Source: Arachidicoccus rhizosphaerae (GTDB taxonomy: Bacteria; Bacteroidota; Bacteroidia; Chitinophagales; Chitinophagaceae). From it: a DNA stretch of 33,707 nucleotides. Where the stretch lies: NCBI RefSeq assembly GCF_900107765.1, contig NZ_FNQY01000034.1, positions 1-33,707 of the forward strand, written 5' to 3'. The translations under genes and the position numbers were made by a program. Position 1 is the first letter of the stretch, and the number at the start of each line of letters is the position of its first letter. Under the pieces are notes generated by a model. It was given only the letters and a program-made list of their open reading frames with translations, made no database searches and was not told the DNA's origin. Of this stretch, positions 7,079 to 16,024 are shown in pieces.

Positions 7079-8171
7079 CTATTCCATAAATTTTGAGAAT
7101 GCAATCTTTAATGCGTTCAGCAGCATTCCCATCCCATAAGGGAATACTTTTCGATTGCTTCCAATTGCCCGAAAATAGCTTTTCCATTGTAGGTCTTATA
7201 GAATGAGGATCAGCCCCTATCAACTCATTAGTTCCCAACGATATAGTCTCTGGCCTTTCTGTGTTATCTCGCAACGTCATGCATGGAATATTCATAATAG
7301 AGGTCTCTTCAGTAATTCCGCCGGAATCTGTAATGACAGCTTTGGAATTTTCAACCAAAAAATTAAACTCTAAATATCCGAGAGGCTCAATTAAATGTAG
7401 CCGATTATGTTTAACTCCCAACTTGTTTAGAATTTTTGCAGTTCTTGGATGGACAGGAAAAACTAAAGGCAAAGGGGTACTTGACTCAAGCAACTCATCA
7501 ATATAATATTTTAGCTTAGTCTCTTCGTCTACATTAGATGGACGATGAAGAGTCATAACCAAATATTCTTTTTCTTTCAACTTCAGTTGTTCCCAAACAG
7601 CCGGCCTTCTAAATCTTGACCGATTTTTCAACAATGTATCAATCATCACATTTCCAACATAAAAGATCCTCTCATCTGGAATACCCATTGACCTCAAATT
7701 AATATTCGCCACATCAGACGTTGTAAAAAAATAATCAGTAATAGCGTCGGTAACAATTCGATTTATTTCTTCTGGCATTAACATATCACCAGACCGAATC
7801 CCAGCTTCCACATGTGCAACTTTTATCGCCATTTTCTTGGCAACAATTGAACAAGCCATAGTTGATGTAACATCCCCGACGACAAGGACAAGATCTGCTG
7901 GATTGGCTGCTAACTCATTCTCAAACGCCATCATAATATGAGCCGTTTGTTCCGCTTGGGTTCCGCCACCACAATTTAAATTAACATTCGGCTGGGGTAT
8001 ACCCAATTCATCAAAAAAACTATCACTCATATTCTTATCATAATGTTGACCTGTATGAACTAAGCGATAGTCAATAATTTCTTCATGGATATTATGATTA
8101 TTAATCGCCTCTATAATTGGCGCAATTTTCATAAAATTGGGGCGTGCTGCAGCAACTAATGTTATTTTCAT
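7071..8171 (-). CDS. wecB: UDP-N-acetylglucosamine 2-epimerase, non-hydrolysing
   Basis: A 366-residue WecB/MnaA-type enzyme that interconverts UDP-GlcNAc and UDP-ManNAc. Motifs include AAARPNFMKIAPI at the N-terminus, VVGDVTST, HVEAGIRSGD (catalytic acid region), LHRPSNVD and DSGGITEE near the C-terminus, all in the usual order and at normal length. It provides UDP-ManNAc for the repeat unit. It overlaps the upstream GT by 4 bp and the downstream heparinase-like gene by 8 bp. It is distinct from the hydrolysing epimerase LegG encoded further upstream. Confidence 0.92.
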   Translation of the reverse strand: MKITLVAAARPNFMKIAPIIEAINNHNIHEEIIDYRLVHTGQHYDKNMSDSFFDELGIPQPNVNLNCGGGTQAEQTAHIMMAFENELAANPADLVLVVGDVTSTMACSIVAKKMAIKVAHVEAGIRSGDMLMPEEINRIVTDAITDYFFTTSDVANINLRSMGIPDERIFYVGNVMIDTLLKNRSRFRRPAVWEQLKLKEKEYLVMTLHRPSNVDEETKLKYYIDELLESSTPLPLVFPVHPRTAKILNKLGVKHNRLHLIEPLGYLEFNFLVENSKAVITDSGGITEETSIMNIPCMTLRDNTERPETISLGTNELIGADPHSIRPTMEKLFSGNWKQSKSIPLWDGNAAERIKDCILKIYGIDA

Positions 8172-9151
8172 TCTTTAATTAATTTTAAAATTTTCTTGTA
8201 TAATTCTATTATGGCAACTGCTCCATTCTCCGTTTCATGAGTGCAATAATTTCCCGTCAGTTCTCTATTGTCTAATACATAGGTTAAACTTACAATATCA
8301 TTATCGACAAGAATAGTGCCCGATGGCCTTGAAACAACATTTGTTGCAATAACTGGCCTCCCCCAATACAGGCTCTCTTTAACAGATAACGAATCCCCAT
8401 CTGTAGTTGTAAAACGAATTACACAATCGACAGTTTTGATAACTGAATTAAAATCATGTGGAATAGTGATAAATAGTATATTTTCAGGAACAATAGCTCC
8501 ATTTTTTACACAAAAATTAAAATAATTGCCTGATGGATCAGAAATAATCAATCCTTCTTTAGGCCGTTCCTTAAATAAATTAATCAAAGCTGAAATTTGA
8601 TAAATTTCATTCCCTTCATTATCAAAATTAATATTAGAAGCGTTAGTGGCATATACGCAACCCAAGCTTTTCTTTAATAATTGTATGCTTCGAAGCAGAT
8701 CATCACCCAATTCGACTGTTTCAATAGCCGGAATAAATGCACTAATTAGCACAGTATTTCGATTAAACCTCATCGAAAGCTCATAGCTACTATCATTAAG
8801 GACAATCGGAACTGTCGAAAGACTTATCGCAATTAAATCCAACAAATTTTTGGCTTTCCCAAATCGCCCTATATTTCCATGAATAGTTAAAAGCAACTTC
8901 TTATTTAAGCAAAAAAAGCAAAATAACGCAATCAGAAATCTAAATACAGGACTAGAGGAATGTAAATGTATTATTTTAGAGTTCCATATTTTTTTTAACA
9001 ATATAACCTTGTTTACCTTTCTAAAATCTACAAACTCAAATGGAATAGCAAAGGTGTCCAAATGTTCACACAACCTTTTGACGTGAATAGTAACCCCTCC
9101 AATAGGAGGAGGAACTGTACCCAAAACCAAAATATCTTGTTTAGGCCTCAT
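8168..9151 (-). CDS. Glycosyltransferase, GT4/GT-B type (divergent)
   Basis: A 327-residue protein whose N-terminus has the GT4 pattern LVLGTVPPPIGGVTIHVKRL. The C-terminal half keeps ESLYWGRPVIATNV, which corresponds to the donor-binding E-x7-E region of GT-B enzymes. It is shorter and more divergent than typical GT4 proteins, with a weak middle section, so the donor is unknown. Its ATG overlaps the stop of the upstream GH123-like gene by one base, and its stop overlaps the wecB start by 4 bp, placing it firmly inside the operon. Confidence 0.75.
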   Translation of the reverse strand: MRPKQDILVLGTVPPPIGGVTIHVKRLCEHLDTFAIPFEFVDFRKVNKVILLKKIWNSKIIHLHSSSPVFRFLIALFCFFCLNKKLLLTIHGNIGRFGKAKNLLDLIAISLSTVPIVLNDSSYELSMRFNRNTVLISAFIPAIETVELGDDLLRSIQLLKKSLGCVYATNASNINFDNEGNEIYQISALINLFKERPKEGLIISDPSGNYFNFCVKNGAIVPENILFITIPHDFNSVIKTVDCVIRFTTTDGDSLSVKESLYWGRPVIATNVVSRPSGTILVDNDIVSLTYVLDNRELTGNYCTHETENGAVAIIELYKKILKLIKE

Positions 9152-10620
9152 TATTCTAATAAGCTTACTTTAACTTTCTCCCAATCCGACAGAGATTCCT
9201 TATTGCTCTTCAAATCTGACGCTAATTTCATTGCGCTACTGCTGCCATACTTTTTCTCATATAATTTTAAAAAACCATATTCACATTTCGAATAAGATAG
9301 AGCTTCCCATCTTATACTAGAATAAAGATTATTCCCTTGTCTATAGACTAGAGAATAGTCCTTAACTTTATTCAGTACTGGCAATTGCCAAGTACCAATA
9401 TCATTTTGAGGAGAAAGCATTTTTTCTACATTTTGACTTGTAAAGGCACTGCTTACGTCGCCATAATTCCAAACTCCGATTCCCGTAGCCCCATCAATAT
9501 ATGCCTGCCAACCACATTGCAAATATTTTTGAGGGCGAATATCGCGGCTTTGTGCTTTAATGTCATATAACCATAATTGAGACTGCTTCCCTAAATGCTT
9601 TTTAACAGCAGCGACCGTAGCAGACTTAATATTTGATTGTACAACTTTGGTATAATAGGCAATAAATGCTGAATTGGGATCTACAATGGTCGAGTAAAAA
9701 GACAGCCCAACATTATTTTTATTACAAAATTCCCACAAACGAACAAAATATTCAGCTTGGGCCGGGGTCGGCTCATCGTAAGGATATAATAGAACCTTTG
9801 AGAGGGGTATTCCTTTTTCTTTGAAAACATCTTTAATAGTTGAACACCAATTTAAAAATCTTGTTTGCCACGCTGAACTAAACAAGAATGGTGGCTTAAC
9901 TAAAGTATTATAATTCAAAAAAAGTAAGTAATAATCAAACTTGTTAGCGTCTTTAATATATGTTTTTAGTATAGCCCCATCTGGTTTCAATGAAGAAGGA
10001 GAAGGCATACCTGCTGGAGGTATAACAAGAACATTAGCATTATGATTTTGTAAATCGTAAATCACGGTCTGTCTAATACCTTTCAAAAGTGGATAATTAA
10101 AATAGGACCAAACGTTTAAATTTAACTTATAATTTCCTAGAGAAGCAACTTTTATTTTTTTGGTTAAGGCAATACTTTTAACGCCGCCAATAGTAATGTT
10201 GGTAATGAGATCTGCAGCTCCGCTTTGTAATCCTGTAATTTTAAGTAAAAAATATTTTGATCCATTTTTATTCAGTATAATTGGGTTTCCGGAAAATGGG
10301 ATCATTACATCTAATACAGACTGAAAACCAAAATCTTTCATTACGGGGAGCTCGTAAACTTTAACACTTGCAATTTTAGAAACACACATTACCCCATTGA
10401 TTACCAACGTGCCGGAAGATTTATTTAAGATCTTGATTATCCTATAATTATCGCTGCCCAGTGGCACAGGTATTATTTCATCCGATGGGACTTCCGTTAA
10501 TTGATTAACGCCGTTATTCCAAGCATTATAACAAAAGGTCTTTATACCGCTTCCTTGAGAATAACAGGAAGTAAGACATATTAGAATGCCTATTATAATA
10601 GAAACGCATTTTGACTTCAT
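9151..10620 (-). CDS. Secreted GH123/DUF4091-like glycoside hydrolase, paralogue 2
   Basis: A 489-residue protein with a hydrophobic N-terminus and a lipobox-like LTSC (C19), so probably a lipoprotein or secreted. A beta-rich N-terminal domain (about 30-165) precedes a (beta/alpha)8-like region. YPYDEP places adjacent acidic residues D282-E283 where GH123 enzymes (N-acetyl-beta-galactosaminidases with substrate-assisted catalysis) have their Asp-Glu pair. GVWNYGD and SIRWEALSYSKCEYGFLKLY match the end of the DUF4091 region. It is clearly homologous along its whole length to the protein at 27972-29450. Function is inferred: hydrolysis or trimming of an N-acetylhexosamine-containing polymer made by this locus. 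Catalysis is not proven. Confidence 0.65.
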   Translation of the reverse strand: MKSKCVSIIIGILICLTSCYSQGSGIKTFCYNAWNNGVNQLTEVPSDEIIPVPLGSDNYRIIKILNKSSGTLVINGVMCVSKIASVKVYELPVMKDFGFQSVLDVMIPFSGNPIILNKNGSKYFLLKITGLQSGAADLITNITIGGVKSIALTKKIKVASLGNYKLNLNVWSYFNYPLLKGIRQTVIYDLQNHNANVLVIPPAGMPSPSSLKPDGAILKTYIKDANKFDYYLLFLNYNTLVKPPFLFSSAWQTRFLNWCSTIKDVFKEKGIPLSKVLLYPYDEPTPAQAEYFVRLWEFCNKNNVGLSFYSTIVDPNSAFIAYYTKVVQSNIKSATVAAVKKHLGKQSQLWLYDIKAQSRDIRPQKYLQCGWQAYIDGATGIGVWNYGDVSSAFTSQNVEKMLSPQNDIGTWQLPVLNKVKDYSLVYRQGNNLYSSIRWEALSYSKCEYGFLKLYEKKYGSSSAMKLASDLKSNKESLSDWEKVKVSLLE

Positions 10621-10643
10621 ATAAATACCTTTTAATATATCTT

Positions 10644-10676
10644 CAAAATTAGTTAAAAAATTAACATGTTGATCAA
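10644..10676 (-). promoter_or_regulatory. Possible internal promoter before GH123-like paralogue 2
   Basis: On the minus strand TTG (10676-10674) and TAATTTTG (10651-10644) are separated by 22 bp, within the tolerated range. The -7 box is about 24 bp from the ATG at 10620. The spacing is long and the region AT-rich, so the call is weak. Confidence 0.3.
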
Positions 10677-11815
10677 CTCCTGAAGCTGGCGTTAGTTAGA
10701 AGTTCCTTGTAAAGTTGGAGATAATTATCAGCACAATGTTCAATTGAAAAATATTGACGGAAAACTTGAATAGCCTTTTCCTGTAAATATCTTTTCCTAT
10801 CCGCTGGTATTTGGAACGCGGCCTTTAAAGCTTGATAATAATCCTCTTCATTAACACCTTTTGCCAATAAAGTACCATCCAATAAAGTTATCATCTCCGG
10901 AACACCTCCGACTGGTGTGCAAACTGGTATTAATCCTACACCAAAAGACTCTATCAATGAAATAGGCATCCCCTCATATATTGAAGATAAACAAAAGAAA
11001 TCCGCCAAAAACAAAAAATCAACCGCATTTTTACGCTCCCCTAATAAGTGAATATTTCCACTTACTTCAGAAATTGCCAACAGTTCATTTTCAATCGAAA
11101 GACTTTCTTGTGTCGACCTTTTTCCACCAATAATCAATAATATTGCGTCGGCTTTATCATTTTTAATCAATTTCTCGAATGCCCGCACAAGCATTAGTTG
11201 ATTTTTTTGTTTCACCAGCCTTCCTATATTCACGAAAACCTTCGTAGAATGACCCTTTTTAGCAGCTTCAACTAATGAAATATAGTCTTCCCTAATATCT
11301 TCCCTTTTTAGAATCTCGCTTCCATTAAATATTTGCTTATAAGGCAAATCACCATATGCAGACACAAAACTATTGGAACTCTCCTGAGAAATTGTAACCG
11401 CCATGCGCTTTCTTCCTCGAAAAAATATTTTTCTTGCAAATCTTATTACTCTACTTGGACATTCAATAAATGCATCATTGTGGACAGTATGGATTAGGGC
11501 CATTTTAGGCATTGCAAAGATTATTGGCATCAAATAATTCAATGACCGCAAATGGCAATGAATTATATCAGGTCTAATTGTGTTAATGCACCTATATAAT
11601 TTGCCAAAAATACTCAAATCGAATGATTCTTTTTTATTTAAAGACATCGTCTTCACTTTTGAATCAATCTTCTCTTTAAAAAAGTCATCATCTCCCAAGT
11701 CATAAAGTGTCACTAGATGCACTTCATGATTTCTAACTAATTCATTACATAAATCTACCACAAACCGCTCAGCCCCGCCACCAGCCAAATTTGGTATAAT
11801 TTGTAAAACTTTCAC
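10673..11815 (-). CDS. GT4-family glycosyltransferase
   Basis: A 380-residue GT-B glycosyltransferase. The N-terminus reads VLQIIPNLAGGGAERFVVDL, the classic GT4 acceptor-domain start. The donor domain has NIGRLVKQKNQ, LLGERKNAVDFL and the E-x7-E segment SSIYEGMPISLIESFGVG followed by PVCTPVGGVPEMI. It is predicted to add one sugar to the lipid-linked repeat unit; the donor cannot be assigned. It lies between the polytopic membrane protein and the GH123-like gene, with gaps of 67 and 52 bp. Confidence 0.88.
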   Translation of the reverse strand: MKVLQIIPNLAGGGAERFVVDLCNELVRNHEVHLVTLYDLGDDDFFKEKIDSKVKTMSLNKKESFDLSIFGKLYRCINTIRPDIIHCHLRSLNYLMPIIFAMPKMALIHTVHNDAFIECPSRVIRFARKIFFRGRKRMAVTISQESSNSFVSAYGDLPYKQIFNGSEILKREDIREDYISLVEAAKKGHSTKVFVNIGRLVKQKNQLMLVRAFEKLIKNDKADAILLIIGGKRSTQESLSIENELLAISEVSGNIHLLGERKNAVDFLFLADFFCLSSIYEGMPISLIESFGVGLIPVCTPVGGVPEMITLLDGTLLAKGVNEEDYYQALKAAFQIPADRKRYLQEKAIQVFRQYFSIEHCADNYLQLYKELLTNASFRS

Positions 11816-11882
11816 AAAATTTATATTTAATCTTTATCCAAAGTTTCCCACAAAAAAATTTTGCGAGACACTACAACTAACG

Positions 11883-13277
11883 TTAACCGATTTTAAGAGC
11901 CAAATAAATTAATATTAATAAAAAATAGCTGGCAATTCCGAATACAATTTCTTTATATCTTATAAGCTTTTTATCAATACTAATATAAGCCATAAAAATA
12001 ATTGGATATACCGCCATCAACCGTCTCGGATTTGTTTGACCAGTAGAAACCAAAACTAAATACAATAAAGAAACCAAAATCGCCCATTTATAGCGACTAA
12101 AAAACAATTTATTAACTTTAAGATTCATGCAAATTCGAAGCCAAACTACAAACCAAAACAACCCAGCTATAACACGTGGTAAATAAAGAAGGTTTTCCAA
12201 AACGGATAACTTATCATTGAAATACGCCCAAAATGGAAATGGATCTAATTGCCCGAAAATTGTTTTTGCAATATAATTAAAGGGTATCGGCAACTTATTT
12301 AGTTGCACACCCAGCGAACCTGCGGTGGAAAGTTCGATAGCTCTATTTTGATAAATATCAGCGGTTTCAGACGCAGTCTGTATAATTGAACTTAATCCTC
12401 CTAAAGTATAAATCCCCACAATCGAAAAAATAATGCCTATCAATATAAATAGAGGACGGTATTTCCCTGTAGACTTCATCATCCACGCGCCTATAAAAGA
12501 AAGAAAAAATAAGCCATTCTCGACCCTAATAAAATAAGCCAATACACCTAGTATCACTAAATATAAATAACAACTGATATTATATTTCTCATTTGTAATT
12601 AAATATAGCCCTATACAGAATATTAACGCAATATGAACATCCCGCATGAAACTAATAGAATAAAATACAATGGCAGTAAAAAAAGAATACACCATTGCAG
12701 ACTTAAAAGCAATTTTTCTACTGCCAGTGACATTGCATCCCATTAAATATACAATGCCTGAAATTATACTAGATAGAAATGCTACGACAATTTTTTGAAA
12801 CAGAAGGCTGTAATATATATCCATATCAATGGCCTTCTGAATAGTTCCAATAATGGCATAAAAAAGAGGAGTATCAGAGTATTTAAATGCACCAAAGGAC
12901 TGTTTCCATATGCTAGAATAGGAACGATGAGCTAAACCATCAGCAAGTCGTATGAACTTTGCTTCGTCTGAATCTACATAAAAATCACGAAAGCAATCCT
13001 GCACGAAAACCGCTTGAGTAAAGATAGCATAAACTACATATATAATAAAAACAGTTATAACAAGTCTTGTAAACCTAACCCTCATTTCTTTATTTATAAA
13101 AAAACTTATTAAAAAAATTAGGGAAGGAAACAGGAGCGACGAAAATAAAAATACAAAACTATTGGAAACTAAAGTTAAGAATATACATATTAATCCAAAT
13201 ACACAACATGAAAATATTGTGTATCTCAAATCTAAATTATAACTTTTATGTGAAAATTGATTTTTATATTTTGACAT
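11883..13277 (-). CDS. Polytopic membrane protein, Wzy-like or GT-C-type
   Basis: A 464-residue protein with roughly ten to twelve hydrophobic segments. A larger soluble loop lies near residues 90-130 (FRDFYVDSDEAKFIRLADGL) and another near 285-330. The SFMRDVHIALIFCIGLYL segment, with an arginine-aspartate pair at the start of a helix, resembles EpsG/Wzy-type polymerases, and the acidic first loop recalls GT-C transferases. A role in polymerising or transferring lipid-linked units is inferred. The gene is preceded by a 206-bp AT-rich gap (13278-13483) in which no clear promoter or terminator is seen. With the protein at 29656-30903 the locus has two polymerase candidates. Confidence 0.65.
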   Translation of the reverse strand: MSKYKNQFSHKSYNLDLRYTIFSCCVFGLICIFLTLVSNSFVFLFSSLLFPSLIFLISFFINKEMRVRFTRLVITVFIIYVVYAIFTQAVFVQDCFRDFYVDSDEAKFIRLADGLAHRSYSSIWKQSFGAFKYSDTPLFYAIIGTIQKAIDMDIYYSLLFQKIVVAFLSSIISGIVYLMGCNVTGSRKIAFKSAMVYSFFTAIVFYSISFMRDVHIALIFCIGLYLITNEKYNISCYLYLVILGVLAYFIRVENGLFFLSFIGAWMMKSTGKYRPLFILIGIIFSIVGIYTLGGLSSIIQTASETADIYQNRAIELSTAGSLGVQLNKLPIPFNYIAKTIFGQLDPFPFWAYFNDKLSVLENLLYLPRVIAGLFWFVVWLRICMNLKVNKLFFSRYKWAILVSLLYLVLVSTGQTNPRRLMAVYPIIFMAYISIDKKLIRYKEIVFGIASYFLLILIYLALKIG

Positions 13278-13483
13278 TCAATAAACCTCTGTTACTTCGA
13301 AAGAACAAATTGCCTTAAAACTATTAACCTTAAATTAATGAAATCATTACCAGTCAATACCTAGAACAATACATACAATAATTCTATAAATTTAAAATCA
13401 CTTATGTTTATACACCCACGGGCTGCATTTAAATAAAAAATAACCAATTAGATACTTTTCTCCAACAGCTGAATAGAGCCGAA

Positions 13484-14785
13484 TTACAACCTACCATCAA
13501 CTAACTCCCTCGCCAAAATAGCCTTCGTATCAAAAATGACTGCCCCTTTTTCTTTATATCTTCTAAAATCAAATCTTTGGAAGCTACTATGACCAACGGC
13601 TACAATTATGGAATTATAATTAACACCTTCATCAATTTTTTCTAATATATTAATGCCATATTCACGCTTTACCTCCGAATTATCGGCCCAGGGGTCATAA
13701 ATATCAACATCCGAGCCAAATTCTAACAACTCCTTATACATATCAACAACCTTGGTATTCCGAATATCTGGGCAATTTTCCTTAAAAGTAATACCTAAAA
13801 TTAAAATACGTGATTTTTTTATAGAGAGCCCTTTATGAATCATTAATTTAATTACTTTATTAGCTACAAATGGCGCAACCATGTCATTAACGCGGCGGCC
13901 AGATAAGATAACCTGAGGATGATAACCTAACATAGTTGCTTTATGTGCTAAATAATAGGGATCCACACTAATACAATGCCCACCTACGAAACCAGGTTTG
14001 TACTTTAAAAAATTATACTTCGTACCAGCTGCATCCAAAACATCATTAGTATCAATTCCGATCCTATCAAAAATTAACGCCAACTCATTTACAAACGAGA
14101 TATTAACATCTCGTTGGGCATTTTCAATAGCCTTACCAGCCTCTGCAACTTTCATACTAGGCGCCAAATGTGTTCCAGCCTTTATAATCGTTTTATATAA
14201 TTCATCAATTTGAAGGGCTACTTCCGGAGTCGAACCTGATGTTATTTTCATTGTATTCGTGAGTGTATGTATCTTATCACCAGGATTAATCCTTTCAGGA
14301 GAATAACCGCAATAGAAATCCTTATTAAACGACAATCCCGATATCTTTTCCAAAACAGGTACACATTCTTCTTCAGTACATCCTGGATATACCGTCGACT
14401 CATAAATCACCCAGTCACCCTTTTTTAGCACGCTCCCCAGCATTTCAGAAGCTTTTAGTAAAGGATTCAAGTCTGGTGAATTATATTTATCTATAGGTGT
14501 TGGAACAGTGACAATGAATATATTAGCATTGTTAAGATCATTCAGGTCGTTCGAACAAACCAACCCCCTTTCAAAATTAGTTTTTTTCGCTAATGTCAAG
14601 ACTTCATTTAACCTATCTAAATCTGCTTCTTGAGTTTTATCTACCCCTTCGTTCAATTCCTTCACTCTACACTTATCAATATCGAAGCCAAACACCGGAA
14701 AATATCTAGAAAACTCAATCGCTAAGGGTAACCCTACATACCCGAGTCCAATAATTGCAATTTTTTTATTCTCTAATAACATCAT
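13484..14785 (-). CDS. tviB: UDP-N-acetylhexosamine 6-dehydrogenase (TviB/WbpO type)
   Basis: A 433-residue nucleotide-sugar dehydrogenase that oxidises C6 of a UDP-HexNAc to the uronic acid with two NAD+. Visible features are the NAD site IIGLGYVGLP, VTVPTPID, YESTVYPGCTEEECVPVLE, GYSPERINPGDK, the lysine/asparagine core (KVAEAGKAIENAQRDVNI), catalytic C271 in GFVGGHCISVDPYYL and the C-terminal ILGITFKENCPDIRNTK domain. The motif wording is closest to TviB of the Vi antigen and WbpO, so UDP-GlcNAc or UDP-GalNAc is the likely substrate; UDP-ManNAc cannot be excluded because wecB is in the locus. Starts at 14785 or 14782 (MM). Confidence 0.88.
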   Translation of the reverse strand: MMLLENKKIAIIGLGYVGLPLAIEFSRYFPVFGFDIDKCRVKELNEGVDKTQEADLDRLNEVLTLAKKTNFERGLVCSNDLNDLNNANIFIVTVPTPIDKYNSPDLNPLLKASEMLGSVLKKGDWVIYESTVYPGCTEEECVPVLEKISGLSFNKDFYCGYSPERINPGDKIHTLTNTMKITSGSTPEVALQIDELYKTIIKAGTHLAPSMKVAEAGKAIENAQRDVNISFVNELALIFDRIGIDTNDVLDAAGTKYNFLKYKPGFVGGHCISVDPYYLAHKATMLGYHPQVILSGRRVNDMVAPFVANKVIKLMIHKGLSIKKSRILILGITFKENCPDIRNTKVVDMYKELLEFGSDVDIYDPWADNSEVKREYGINILEKIDEGVNYNSIIVAVGHSSFQRFDFRRYKEKGAVIFDTKAILARELVDGRL

Positions 14786-14856
14786 ATTATTGTATTTAAT
14801 CTGTTTGTGTTTTTATATCCCCCTTTCCTACCCGCCTAAAAATTAAAGATTTAGGG

Positions 14857-14888
14857 CAAAATTACCCAATTATATCAAAGAAAAGCAA
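14857..14888 (-). promoter_or_regulatory. Possible promoter upstream of the tviB-like gene
   Basis: On the minus strand TTG (14888-14886) and TAATTTTG (14864-14857) are spaced by 21 bp, about 70 bp before the ATG at 14785. It lies just at the end of a doubtful small reading frame, which would fit a separate transcription start for the second half of the locus. Confidence 0.3.
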
Positions 14889-15041
14889 GGCGATTAAAGT
14901 GAATTCGTTAAAAATCGCATCTTTTAAAAACTGAAAGAAAATAACGTATAAATATATAATATATAATACTATGTAAATAAATAAAAACCGAGTTCTTTCG
15001 TCTATAAATGCTATCTCCTTAACCAAAACACAAAGCCCCAT
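14862..15041 (-). CDS. Small hydrophobic reading frame, unknown
   Basis: A 59-residue frame from the ATG at 15041 (open from a TTG at 15050 that overlaps the GT52 stop). It starts MGLCVLVKEIAF and is followed by one or two hydrophobic segments (FLFIYIVLYIIYLYVIFF and FTLIALLFFDII). No family is recognised. It could be a small membrane protein, the eroded remnant of a larger polytopic protein, or a chance frame in AT-rich spacer, where hydrophobic codons are frequent. Confidence 0.25.
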   Translation of the reverse strand: MGLCVLVKEIAFIDERTRFLFIYIVLYIIYLYVIFFQFLKDAIFNEFTLIALLFFDIIG

Positions 15042-15046
15042 AATTA

Positions 15047-16024
15047 TCAAATTGATAGTTTGTTGACGCCAATTTGCTCGTATAGACTATAAATAGTATG
15101 TAATTTGTCCGACAAGTTTATATCATATATATAAAATAATGTCACATTGGGAAAGTCTTTTATATTTAAAAGAACGGAACTGCCAAAACTATATATTTCA
15201 AATTTTGTGGTGGGATTTTCATGAATTGTTGCCATTAGATACTCCTCAAAAATTAATCGCGACTCAATCACCGGTATCTTGGTCGGCATTACCCGTTCAA
15301 ATGGATGTGGATAATAAAAGTCTATATTTAATTGAGCAATTTTCTTTTCAACATTTCTTACATCATAATCTTTTCTGACAACAAATAGCGGCTGGCCAAC
15401 AAAAATACGGATAATTGTATCTGCGTCGAACTTCGCCGCACCTCCGTTTTGCCTAACGCGAGAATAATCAAATAAGGATATATAAAATGTATTTTCAATG
15501 ATATTTTTCAATCCATTATAAATCGTAAAATGGCATTTTGACATATCTTTTATCGTGGACATCTTATACCCAATCTTAAAAATTTTCCTTAACAGCTTTC
15601 TAGGTAGAGGATTAAACTCGGGTCTGTAATAAATACTGTTATCCGCAATGTTTGCCATTCCGTCATCGTATGTATATAAAACATTAAATTTTATTTTCCC
15701 TAATATATAATGAATGTAGATATTATCGATACTTGCAACGTAACAACTCTTAAATTTTCCAAGCTTTTCTATCCACAACTTATATTTAATTGTTAACAAA
15801 TTTAGTAACGCCTCTGGCCGATGATTAGTACGTGGAAGAAAAAAAATAGAAGTACCATATTTAGCTAAACGTTCTGAATAATATTTCCCTTTATCAGAAG
15901 ATTGCGAAAACAAAATTACAACTAAAAAATCATCCTTTGACTTTTCAATTATACTACAAGCAATTACCATTTGCATAATTGTATAACATATAATTATGCT
16001 CTTTGCGTTATTGTTGTTCTTCAT
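15047..16024 (-). CDS. GT52-family glycosyltransferase (sialyltransferase-like), predicted legionaminic acid transferase
   Basis: A 325-residue protein with the hallmarks of family GT52/Lst-type sialyltransferases: TYDDGMANI (the family DDGxxNI), a hydrophobic strand ending FVGQPLFV, and YYPHPFERVMP (the PHP motif shared by bacterial sialyltransferases, where His and Pro sit at the CMP-sugar site). A SFGSSVLLNI segment follows near the C-terminus, also in the family place. The enzyme would take a CMP-activated nonulosonic acid; the locus makes CMP-legionaminic acid, so transfer of that sugar to the repeat unit is the inferred role. It overlaps the wzx gene by 17 bp. Assignment is by motif only. 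Confidence 0.7.
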   Translation of the reverse strand: MKNNNNAKSIIICYTIMQMVIACSIIEKSKDDFLVVILFSQSSDKGKYYSERLAKYGTSIFFLPRTNHRPEALLNLLTIKYKLWIEKLGKFKSCYVASIDNIYIHYILGKIKFNVLYTYDDGMANIADNSIYYRPEFNPLPRKLLRKIFKIGYKMSTIKDMSKCHFTIYNGLKNIIENTFYISLFDYSRVRQNGGAAKFDADTIIRIFVGQPLFVVRKDYDVRNVEKKIAQLNIDFYYPHPFERVMPTKIPVIESRLIFEEYLMATIHENPTTKFEIYSFGSSVLLNIKDFPNVTLFYIYDINLSDKLHTIYSLYEQIGVNKLSI

